Below are positions 21,522 to 29,548 of a stretch of 40,113 nt of DNA, in pieces. The first letter of the stretch is position 1; each line of letters opens with the position of its first letter. Origin of the DNA: Massilia sp. ST3 (lineage in GTDB: Bacteria; Pseudomonadota; Gammaproteobacteria; Burkholderiales; Burkholderiaceae_D); contig NZ_JAGPWC010000044.1 of NCBI RefSeq assembly GCF_018119405.1, forward strand, positions 1-40,113, given 5' to 3'. A program made the position numbers and the translations under genes. The notes below the pieces were generated by a model. That model saw only the letters and a list, made by a program, of their open reading frames with translations. It had not been told where the DNA came from and ran no database searches.

Positions 21522-23458
21522 GCCTCTCCGAGGTTCTCGATCGCGACCGGACCCAGGCCGGCCGGGACCGGCACCCCGAACACGCGCAGGTAGAAGCACA
21601 GCTCCGCTTCCAGGGTGCGCACCACGCTTTCAGCCTTCCTGAAGCCGTGTCCCTCGCCTTCGAGCGTCAGGTAGGCCACCGGCAAACGGCGCGCGCGCAG
21701 CGCTTCGACCATGCTTTCGGACTGCTGCGGCGGCACCACCTTGTCGTCCAGGCCCTGGAAGAAGATCATCGGGCGGCGCAGCTTGTCGGTGTGGTGGATC
21801 GGCGAGCGTTCGCGGTACACGGCGTCGGCGCGCTCGGGCGGGGCGATCAGGTACTGGTTGTAGTGCGACTCGAACTTGTGCGAGTCGGCGTCCAGGCCTT
21901 TCAGGTCGGACACGCCGTAATAGCAGGCGCCGGCCTTGAACACGTCGTGGAAGGCCAGGGCGCTGAGCACCGTCAAGCCGCCGGCGCTGCTGCCGCGGAT
22001 GAGCAGGCGCTCCGGGTCGACCAGGCCCTGCTCTGCCAGGTGGTGCGCGCCGGCCACGCAATCCTCGACGTCGATCACGCCCCACTGGCCCTTGAGCAGG
22101 TCGCGGTAGGCGCGGCCGAAGCCGGTGCTGCCGCCGTAGTTCACGTCCAGCACGGCGAAGCCGCGGCTGGTCCAGAACTGGGTCGCCAGTTTCAGGGTGG
22201 AGGCGGCCATCCCGGTCGGGCCGCCGTGGCCGATCACGATCAGGGGCGGCAGTTCGCCCGCTAGTGGCGCGTAGTCCGGATTGCAGGGCGGGTAATGGAA
22301 GGCGTGGGACATGCGGCCGTTCGCGCTCGGATAGCTGATGGCCTGGGGGACGGACAGGTAGCCCGCGTCCGGCAATTGCCCGATCGAGCGCGCCAGTACC
22401 TCGCGCCGGCCGCTGTCCAGGTCGATGCAGGCCAGTTCCAGGGCCACCGTGGGCGCGCCGCCCAGCACCGCCAGGGTGGAACCCTCGACGCGCAGCTCGC
22501 GGATTTCCTGGTAAGGGGTGTCGATGGGCGTCAGCGTCCCGTCGGGCAGCGACAGGCGCGCCACCCGGCTCACACCCGCCTCGATATAGGCGCAGACGAT
22601 CTCGTTGGCGGACGAAAAGCCGTACAGCGAGCCGCCGAAGGTCCATTGCGGTCCGCCGAACTCGGCCTCGCGCGGGCACAGCGCATGCACCACGCCATGC
22701 TCGTAGCGGTACAGGTTCCACCAGCCGCTGCGGTCGGACACGAAGTGCAGCACGCCGTCGGGCGACCATTCGGGCTGGCAGATCGATTCCTCGGCGCCGC
22801 CCGCGACCAGGCGGCCGTTCACCAGGCTGCCGTCGGCGGCGACGTCGGCCAGCCAGAGTTCCGTGCCTTCCCAGGGCATGCGCGGATGATCCCAGCACAG
22901 CCAGGCCAGCTGGGCGCCGTCCGGCGACAGGCGCGGCGCCGCGTAGAAGTCGTTGCCGTCCACCAGGACCGTCTCGTTGCCGTCGAAGCCGATCGCACAC
23001 ACCGTGTTGTCGGGGTACTGGACGCCGGCGGAATGGTCTTCGCGGATGCCGACCAGGCGCTGGCGCCGCGCGTCGACGACAAAGTCGGCATAGCGGCGCT
23101 CGCCCTCCGCCGTGAGCGCGACGGGCTGGCCCTCGGCGCCCACGCGGTACAGGCGGTTGTCGCCATGGTGCGAAAAGAATACCTGCCCGCCGGCCACGGC
23201 ATAGGCGCCGCCGCCGTACTCGTGCACGCGGCTGCGCACGTTGTAGGGGAGGGGAGTAAGTTCGGCCCTGGCGCTGCCTTGCCCGCCCAGCAGGGTCGAA
23301 CGCCCGGCTTCGCTGGCGCGGCCCTCCAGCCAGTAGACGCTGCCGTTGTCGAGGGCCAGCTGGGACAGCGGCGTGGCGCCGGCGGCGACGACTGCCGCTG
23401 TGATCGGCGAGGTCCAGGCGCCGCAGGGCGCGGTTTGTTTGCTGGTGGCAACGGTCAT
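21518..23458 (-). CDS. S9 family peptidase (prolyl oligopeptidase / acyl-peptide hydrolase type)
   Basis: This is a cytoplasmic serine peptidase of 646 residues with no signal peptide. The N-terminal ~380 residues form a beta-propeller-like region with WD/TolB-like repeats (for example [41 protein letters not shown]). The C-terminal alpha/beta-hydrolase domain holds the triad: Ser491 in RGSSAGG, Asp572 in GLDDKVVPP and His604 in GEGHGF. AAGGACG upstream supports the start at 23458. A TATAAT on the minus strand at 23489-23494 is a plausible -10 with no good -35. The gene is coupled to the SNF2 helicase by an ATGA overlap. The true substrates are unknown. Confidence 0.92.
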
Positions 23459-23550
23459 GGCGGCGTCCTTCGGATGGGGTGGATTCGCATTATAAGTGTC
23501 TGCTCAAGGATGCGATAATAGGCGTTTCTCTTCGATCCGGATTGCCTGTC

Positions 23551-24636
23551 ATGCCACAATTTGCCCCGCTCCAGAACGACACATTCCTGCGTGCGCTGCT
23601 GCGCCAGCCGACCGACTACACCCCCGTGTGGCTGATGCGCCAGGCTGGCCGCTACCTGCCGGAATACCGCGCCACGCGACAGCAGGCCGGCTCCTTCCTG
23701 GGCTTGGCCAAGAATCCGGATTTCGCCACCGAAGTCACCCTGCAGCCGCTCGACCGTTTTCCGCTGGACGCCTCGATCCTGTTCTCGGACATCCTGACCG
23801 TGCCGGACGCGATGGGCCTGGGCCTGTATTTCGCCGACGGCGAGGGCCCCAAGTTCGAGCGCCCGCTGCGCAGCGAAGAACAGGTGATGGCCCTGGAAGT
23901 GCCCGACATGGCCTCGCTCGACTATGTATTCAAGGCCGTGACCCAGATCCGCACCGCCCTGAATGGCCGGGTGCCCCTGATCGGCTTCTCCGGCAGCCCC
24001 TGGACCCTGGCCTGCTACATGGTCGAAGGCCAGGGCTCGCGCGAATTCCACACCATCAAGAAGATGCTGTACGGCCGTCCGGACCTGATGCACCGCATCC
24101 TGGACATCAACGCGCGCGCCGTGGCCCAGTACCTGAACGCCCAGATCGACGCCGGCGCCCAGGCTGTGATGATCTTCGATTCCTGGGGCGGGGCGCTGGC
24201 CGACGGCGCCTACCAGGAATTCTCGCTGCGCTACATGCAGCAGGTGGTGGCGCAGCTGCAGCGCGAAAAGGATGGCGTGCGCATCCCGGCGATCGTGTTC
24301 ACCAAGGGCGGCGGGCTGTGGCTGGACGAGATGGCCGATATCGGCGCCGACGCCCTGGGCCTGGACTGGACCGTCAACCTGGGCCGTGCGCGCGCCCTGG
24401 TGGGCGACCGGGTGGCGCTGCAGGGCAACCTCGACCCGGCCATCCTGTTCGCGTCGCCGGAGCAGATCCGCGCCGAGGTGGAACGTTCGCTGAGCGCCTA
24501 TGGCACGCCGTCGAGCGGCCACGGCCACGTCTTCAACCTGGGCCACGGCATTTCGCAGTTCACGCCGCCGGAATCGGTCAGCGCCATGGTAGAAGCCGTG
24601 CACAGCTTCAGCCGCCGCCAGCGCGCGGCCGGTTGA
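23551..24636 (+). CDS. hemE: Uroporphyrinogen decarboxylase
   Basis: HemE removes four carboxyl groups from uroporphyrinogen III to give coproporphyrinogen III in heme synthesis. The ATG at 23551 gives 361 residues starting [20 protein letters not shown]; the frame opens 24 codons earlier, but that segment does not fit the family. Active-site motifs are [14 protein letters not shown] (substrate-binding Arg), [14 protein letters not shown] (catalytic Asp), [16 protein letters not shown], and the C-terminal [13 protein letters not shown] with its His. It is divergent from the S9 peptidase gene across 92 bp. It lies immediately left of a 536-bp AT-rich gap. Confidence 0.97.
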   Translation: MPQFAPLQNDTFLRALLRQPTDYTPVWLMRQAGRYLPEYRATRQQAGSFLGLAKNPDFATEVTLQPLDRFPLDASILFSDILTVPDAMGLGLYFADGEGPKFERPLRSEEQVMALEVPDMASLDYVFKAVTQIRTALNGRVPLIGFSGSPWTLACYMVEGQGSREFHTIKKMLYGRPDLMHRILDINARAVAQYLNAQIDAGAQAVMIFDSWGGALADGAYQEFSLRYMQQVVAQLQREKDGVRIPAIVFTKGGGLWLDEMADIGADALGLDWTVNLGRARALVGDRVALQGNLDPAILFASPEQIRAEVERSLSAYGTPSSGHGHVFNLGHGISQFTPPESVSAMVEAVHSFSRRQRAAG

Positions 24637-25172
24637 CAGTTTCGGGAATTCCTGCCTGGATTGGCGCTGCGAAGTCCTACTTGTTCACAACTTCGCTAAA
24701 CCGGGCAAAAATTCCTGTGGACATCTCCAAGCCGGTCGAGAGAACGTAAAACGATGATTTATAAGCGTTTTTCGACTACCTGACCGGCGCCGTACCCGAA
24801 CCACCACAAGCTTGTCCCAGAGAATTCGTCACATTCCCTCCCATTGTTCACAAAGTTATTCACAGGAGCGGGAAATGTGGGGAAAAGTGCTTCGTTTACC
24901 GTGACTTAGCGCCGATCTTCAAGTAAAGCGTGAAGTTTTTGATGCAACGCAGCGAGTTTTCCACCAAGACACCCCTACTTATGCACAACAACGCCATTCC
25001 AGCCGAGTTTGTTAACAGGTCTGGCGGCATATATGCAAGTGCTTGAATCTAAAAAGAAAAATATAATTGAATCGAAGAATTTTCAGATTGGGCTTGATTT
25101 AACGTAAACCTTTAACGGGGTCAAGTACCACGCTATTCACAAAGTTTTCCACAGTTTTGCACAGGGTTTCCG
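24637..25172. other. DnaA-box-rich, AT-rich intergenic region (candidate replication origin or DnaA-binding locus)
   Basis: This is the only gene-free stretch over 300 bp. I count ten 9-mers close to the DnaA box TTATNCACA. On the plus strand they start at 24681 (TTGTTCACA), 24844 (TTGTTCACA), 24856 (TTATTCACA), 24957 (TTTTCCACC), 24979 (TTATGCACA), 25133 (CTATTCACA), 25145 (TTTTCCACA) and 25155 (TTTTGCACA). On the minus strand they are at 24716-24724 and 24876-24884. Between the left group and the right trio lies 25029-25116, about 27% GC in a GC-rich genome, which resembles an unwinding element. Boxes at 24844/24856 and 25133/25145 are spaced 12 bp and share TTCACAAAGTT. This arrangement is that of an origin, but dnaA is not in the window, and a role as DnaA-regulated promoter or titration site is also possible. 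Confidence 0.55.
24847..25154. repeat. Duplicated DnaA-box pair
   Basis: The segment at 24847-24865 (TTCACAAAGTTATTCACAG) recurs at 25136-25154 as TTCACAAAGTTTTCCACAG, with two differences in 19 bases. Each copy contains the end of one box, a three-base spacer, and a whole second box, keeping the 12-bp phase. They sit on opposite sides of the AT-rich tract. Confidence 0.75.
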
Positions 25173-27194
25173 TTGGCTGAATGCATCCTTGAAGTCGTGC
25201 TCGACACGCCGCTCAACAGCAGCTTCGATTACCGCTGGGTTTGCCCGGCGGGCGAGGAGCCGCTGACTGGCCCGATGGTCGGCCAACTGGTGCTGGTACC
25301 CTTCGCGCACCGCGAGGTGATCGGCCTGATCGTCGGCGTCAAGCGCGAGACCGAGGTGCCGCCGGAAAAGCTCAAGGATGCGCTGGCGCTGCGCAGCCAG
25401 CTGTCGCCCTTGCCGGAGCGCTGGATCGCGCTGGCGCGCTTTGCCGCCGACTACTACCAGCGCCCGGTCGGCGAAGTGGCCCTGCCCGGGCTGCCCAAGA
25501 ACCTGCGCGTGCCCAAGACCGTGGCCCTGGACCGCGCGCTGAAGAAACTGGCCAAGCTCGACACCGCCCAGGACGTCGGCGCCGCCAACATGCCGGTGCT
25601 GAACCCCGCCCAGCAGGAAGCCGCCGCCGCGATCGGCCAGGCCCAGGGCTTCGCGCCCCTGCTGCTGTGGGGCGTCACGGGCAGCGGCAAGACCGAGGTC
25701 TACCTGCAGGCCTGCGCCCAGGTGCTGGCGCGCGATCCCCAGGCCCAGATCCTGATCCTGGTCCCCGAGATCAACCTGACGCCCCAGCTGGAAGGGAATA
25801 TCCGCGCGCGCTTTCCGGGCGCGATGCTGGCCACCCTGCACAGCAGCTTGTCGGAAGGCGAGCGCATGCTGCACTGGCTGGCCGCCCACCAGGGCCATGC
25901 GCGCATCGTGCTCGGCACCCGGCTGGCGATCCTGGCCTCGCTGCCGAACCTCAAGCTGATCGTCATCGACGAGGAGCACGACCCCTCGTACAAGCAGCAG
26001 GAAGGCCTGCGCTACTCGGCGCGCGACCTGGCCGTGTGGCGCGCCCGCCAGCTGGACATTCCCATCGTGCTGGGCTCGGCCACGCCCTCGCTGGAAACCT
26101 GGCACCACGCCCAGTCCGGGCGCTACAAGCGGCTGGAGCTGCGCGAGCGCGCGGTGCGCGACGCCGTGCTGCCGCGCGTGCGCCTGGTCGACCTGGAGCG
26201 CGACCGCCCGCGCGACGGCCTGACCGGCGAGCTGATGACGGCGCTGCGCGCGCGCCTGGAGCGCGGCGAACAGTCGCTGCTGTTCCTGAACCGGCGCGGC
26301 TATGCCCCGGTCATCTCCTGCGACGCCTGCGGCTGGATCAGCAACTGCACCCGCTGCACCTCCTTCATGGTGCTGCACAAGCTGGAACACCGCCTGCGCT
26401 GCCATCACTGCAGCCTGGAGCTGCGCATCCCGCGCCATTGCCCCACCTGCGGCAACGTCGACCTGCAGCCGCTGGGGCGCGGCACCCAGCGCATCGAAGA
26501 AGGCCTGCAGGCCATGTTCCCCGAGGCGCGCGTGCTGCGCATCGACGCCGACTCCACCCGCCGCAAGGGCAGCGCCCAGGAAGCCTTCGATACCGTGCAC
26601 CGGGGCGAAGTGGACATCCTGATCGGCACCCAGATGGTCGCCAAGGGCCACGACTTCAAGAACCTGACCCTGGTCGGCATCCTGAACCCGGACACCGCCC
26701 TGTTCTCGCAGGACTACCGCGCGGCCGAGCGCCTGTTCGCCCAGCTGATGCAGGTGGCGGGGCGGGCCGGGCGCGCCGGCGGGGCTCCCTCCGACGTGCT
26801 GGTCCAGACCCGCTACGCCAGCCATCCGCTGTACGGCGCCCTGGTGCGCCACGACTACGAGCGTTTCGCCGGCGGCCAGCTGGCCGAGCGCCGCGAAGCC
26901 GGCCTGCCGCCCTTCATGTACCAGGCCCTGCTGCGCGCCGAGGCGCGCGAGCTGGCCACCGCGATCGCCTTCCTGGAGCAGGCGCGCGACTGCCTGCCGT
27001 CCAGCAGCATCATGATCAACGATCCGATCCCGATGACCATGACGCGGGTGTACAACGTCGACCGCGCCCAGCTGCTGGTCGAATCCCCGTCGCGGCCCGC
27101 CCTGCAGGCCTTCCTGCGCGAGTGGGTGGAGCTGCTGCGCGCCATGAAGTCGCGCGTCAAGTGGTCGCTCGAGGTCGATCCGCTCGATATCTGA
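25173..27194 (+). CDS. priA: Primosomal replication protein N' (PriA helicase)
   Basis: PriA recognises stalled or broken replication forks and reloads the replicative helicase. It has 673 residues and a TTG start. The start is supported by AGGG at 25163-25166, six bases upstream, and by the family N-terminus AECILEVVLDTPLNSSFDY; the nearby ATG at 25181 is out of frame. Domain order is the DNA-binding N-terminus (1-~130), motif I GVTGSGKTEVY, motif II VIDEEHDPSYKQQEG, then a zinc region with four CxxC pairs (CDAC, CTRC, CHHC, CPTC), and the helicase C lobe with GTQMVAKGHDFKNLTLVG. Its 5' end abuts the DnaA-box trio, so DnaA could influence its expression. Confidence 0.96.
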   Translation: MAECILEVVLDTPLNSSFDYRWVCPAGEEPLTGPMVGQLVLVPFAHREVIGLIVGVKRETEVPPEKLKDALALRSQLSPLPERWIALARFAADYYQRPVGEVALPGLPKNLRVPKTVALDRALKKLAKLDTAQDVGAANMPVLNPAQQEAAAAIGQAQGFAPLLLWGVTGSGKTEVYLQACAQVLARDPQAQILILVPEINLTPQLEGNIRARFPGAMLATLHSSLSEGERMLHWLAAHQGHARIVLGTRLAILASLPNLKLIVIDEEHDPSYKQQEGLRYSARDLAVWRARQLDIPIVLGSATPSLETWHHAQSGRYKRLELRERAVRDAVLPRVRLVDLERDRPRDGLTGELMTALRARLERGEQSLLFLNRRGYAPVISCDACGWISNCTRCTSFMVLHKLEHRLRCHHCSLELRIPRHCPTCGNVDLQPLGRGTQRIEEGLQAMFPEARVLRIDADSTRRKGSAQEAFDTVHRGEVDILIGTQMVAKGHDFKNLTLVGILNPDTALFSQDYRAAERLFAQLMQVAGRAGRAGGAPSDVLVQTRYASHPLYGALVRHDYERFAGGQLAERREAGLPPFMYQALLRAEARELATAIAFLEQARDCLPSSSIMINDPIPMTMTRVYNVDRAQLLVESPSRPALQAFLREWVELLRAMKSRVKWSLEVDPLDI

Positions 27195-27268
27195 CGTGGA
27201 CTGCTCCTGCCGGCTTGCCGAAAATGGCGTATCGTCATGCCCATGACCCGACCATAGCGGAGAGCAGG

Positions 27269-28708
27269 ATGAACAAACTGGATGTGGATGTCGCCGTGAT
27301 CGGCACCGGCACCGCCGGCATGACGGCCTACCGGGCGGCGAAGGCGCAGGGCGCGCGCACCGTGGTGATCGAAAGCGGCGTGTACGGCACCACCTGCGCC
27401 CGCGTGGGCTGCATGCCGAGCAAGCTCCTGATCGCGGCCAGCGAGGCCGCGCATGCAATGCAGCACAGCGCGCCCTTCGGCGTGCATGCGGGCGAGGTGC
27501 GCATCGACGGCCCGGCCGTGATGGAGCGCGTCAAGCGCGAACGCGACCGCTTCGTCGGCTTCGTGCTGGAAGGCGTGGACAACATCCCCGACGAAGACAA
27601 GCTGCGCGGCCACGCCCGCTTCACCGGGCCGCGCACCCTGGTGGTCGACGGGCACACCGAGATCCAGGCCGCGCGCATCGTGATCGCCACCGGTTCCACG
27701 CCGCTGCGCCTGCCGCAGCTGGAGAACGTGGGCCCCGGCATCGTCACCAGCGACGACGTGTTTTACTGGGACGACCTGCCGCGCTCGGTGGCCGTGATCG
27801 GCACCGGGGTGATCGGCCTGGAGCTGGGCCAGGCCCTGCACCGCCTGGGGGTGCGCGTGAAGTTCTATGCGCGCGGCGGCAGCATCGCCCACATCACCGA
27901 TCCCGAGGTGCTGCGCGCGGCGGGGCGGGTGCTGAACGAGGAACTCGACATCCAGTTCCAGTCCAAGGTGGTGCGCGCGGTGCAGGAGGGCGATGAGGTC
28001 GCGCTCACGGTCAGCGACGCCATGGGCAAGGAAAACACCGAGCGCTTCCAGTACGTGCTGATGGCGGCCGGGCGCACGCCGAACGTGCACGACATCGGGC
28101 TGGAACACACGGGCCTGGAGCGCGGCGAGGACGGCATTCCCCATTTCGATGCGCGCACCATGCAGTGCGGGAACAGCCACATCTTCATCGCCGGCGACGC
28201 CAACAACGAGCGTCCGCTGCTGCACGACGCCGCCGACCACGGCAAGATCGCGGGCGACAACGCGGGCCGCTATCCGGACGTGCGCCCGGGCCTGCGCCGC
28301 ACGCCGATCGCGGTGGCCTTCACCGAACCGAACATCGCCACCCTCGGCAAGAACTACCGCAGCCTGTGCGAGGGCGGACGGCGCAAGTTCGCGATCGGCA
28401 AGGTGTCCTTCGAAAACCAGGGCCGCAGCCGCGTCATGTTGCAGAACAAGGGGATGCTGCGGGTGTACGGGGAGTACGGCACCCGGCTGTTCCTGGGCGC
28501 CGAGATGATCGGCCCGCGCGCGGAGCACCTGGCGCACACCCTGTCCTGGGCGGCGCAGATGCGGCTGACGGTGGACCAGATGCTGGAGATGCCCTTCTAC
28601 CACCCGGTGATCGAGGAGGGCGTGCGCACGGCGCTGCGCGACCTGGCGCATTGCCTGACCGAGGGCGAGAGCGACACGGATGCGGCGGATTCGGAACCGG
28701 GGACCTAG
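27269..28708 (+). CDS. Dihydrolipoyl-dehydrogenase-like flavoprotein disulfide reductase
   Basis: This is an FAD/NAD(P)-dependent class I disulfide reductase of 479 residues. The FAD-binding GTGTAGM is at 12-18. The redox-active pair is Cys43/Cys48 in CARVGCMPSK, which departs slightly from the common CLNVGCIPSK. The NAD fold GTGVIGLELGQAL and the second FAD motif IFIAGDANNERPLLHDAADHG follow. The C-terminal dimer domain has the catalytic His-Glu in YHPVIEEG. No lipoyl-dependent dehydrogenase subunits are nearby, so its partner is unknown. Reduction of lipoamide, glutathione or another disulfide, or soluble transhydrogenase activity, cannot be told apart from sequence. The ribosome binding site GGAG precedes the ATG at 27269. 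Confidence 0.85.
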   Translation: MNKLDVDVAVIGTGTAGMTAYRAAKAQGARTVVIESGVYGTTCARVGCMPSKLLIAASEAAHAMQHSAPFGVHAGEVRIDGPAVMERVKRERDRFVGFVLEGVDNIPDEDKLRGHARFTGPRTLVVDGHTEIQAARIVIATGSTPLRLPQLENVGPGIVTSDDVFYWDDLPRSVAVIGTGVIGLELGQALHRLGVRVKFYARGGSIAHITDPEVLRAAGRVLNEELDIQFQSKVVRAVQEGDEVALTVSDAMGKENTERFQYVLMAAGRTPNVHDIGLEHTGLERGEDGIPHFDARTMQCGNSHIFIAGDANNERPLLHDAADHGKIAGDNAGRYPDVRPGLRRTPIAVAFTEPNIATLGKNYRSLCEGGRRKFAIGKVSFENQGRSRVMLQNKGMLRVYGEYGTRLFLGAEMIGPRAEHLAHTLSWAAQMRLTVDQMLEMPFYHPVIEEGVRTALRDLAHCLTEGESDTDAADSEPGT

Positions 28709-28757
28709 GGCTATCCGACGTCGATCTGACAGGCATAACGATACCGCTAGCCTCAAG

Positions 28758-28792
28758 ACCGTCATTCCGGCGAAGGCCGGAATGACGGTTTT
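28758..28792 (+). terminator. Rho-independent terminator (REP-type palindrome with T-run)
   Basis: A perfect 14-bp stem, ACCGTCATTCCGGC with its complement, and the loop GAAG are followed directly by TTTT (28789-28792). It lies 50 bp after the flavoprotein stop and before a convergent gene. The stem is a variant of the GTCATCCCCGC palindrome family. Confidence 0.8.
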
Positions 28793-28840
28793 AAAGCTAA
28801 TGGTCGATCAACCTGAGCGATCAAGCTGGCGGATGCCCGC

Positions 28841-29326
28841 TCAGTTCAACAAACTCGCATCCAGCTTCCCCTCGGAAGCCAGCTGGCGCAGGATGCGCAC
28901 CGTATCGATGTCCGCCTCCTGGTAAGCCGACTTCTTGAACTCGTCATACATGGCGTTGGCCTCGTCCGTGTGCTCGCCGGTGCCGTCGTCGTAGCAGAAG
29001 CGCACCAGCAGCATGGCGTTGGTCGGCGACTCGATGATCATGCGCAGGCTGGATGCGGCGATCTCGCCCTGGGGCGGCACCTCGACCCGCACTTCCTGCA
29101 GCGGGGTCAGGTGCACGCGGTCCTCGATCACCAGTTCGCCGTAGCGCAGGCGGCGGCCGAAGCTGCCGGCTTCGCGGTCCAGGATCTGGCATTCGTCCAG
29201 GTGGGGCATGAACATCATCGGCGATTCGGCGCGCAGCACCAGGCCGCGCCACAGCTGCTCGCGCGTGAGGGTGTCGATCAGCGGGTTCATCGGATCGTTG
29301 ATCTCGACAAGATGTTCGAATTTCAT
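28841..29326 (-). CDS. DUF1857 / SRPBCC family protein
   Basis: This is a cytoplasmic protein of 161 residues of the DUF1857 (AtaL-like) group within the SRPBCC/START-like helix-grip fold, which binds hydrophobic ligands in a deep cavity. The start MKFEHLVEINDPMNPLIDTLTREQLWRGLVLRAES is typical of the group: conserved Trp-Arg-Gly and Leu-x-x-Arg-Ala/Lys features appear there. A second block is VEDRVHLTP-like (here VIEDRVHLTPLQ), and the C-terminal helix carries YDEFKKSAYQEADIDTVRIL. No ligand or catalytic residues can be assigned. It is divergent from rep across a 222-bp gap. Confidence 0.72.
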   Translation of the reverse strand: MKFEHLVEINDPMNPLIDTLTREQLWRGLVLRAESPMMFMPHLDECQILDREAGSFGRRLRYGELVIEDRVHLTPLQEVRVEVPPQGEIAASSLRMIIESPTNAMLLVRFCYDDGTGEHTDEANAMYDEFKKSAYQEADIDTVRILRQLASEGKLDASLLN

Positions 29327-29451
29327 GGGAAAGCGTCCTAAGTCCTGATATCAGCCTGGGAAAAAAGCGCGGGCGCCGGCTGCCGGCCGCCCAAAGCAGG
29401 AATGGTACTCCATCGCGCGCGCCGTCGCCCGAATGGGAAGGGCGGAGAGTG

Positions 29452-29479
29452 TTGCATTCCTGGTCAGTTCGGCTATTTT
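29452..29479 (+). promoter_or_regulatory. Possible weak promoter for rep
   Basis: TTGCAT (29452-29457) and TATTTT (29474-29479), separated by 16 bp, lie about 70 bp before the rep start in the divergent gap with the DUF1857 gene. Each box matches the sigma-70 consensus only partly. Confidence 0.25.
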
Positions 29480-29548
29480 TCTTTTGTGCATCGCTCCATC
29501 CGGCGAACACATCGTTAAAATGTCGGCCTGCCTTCCTGAAACTTTCCC

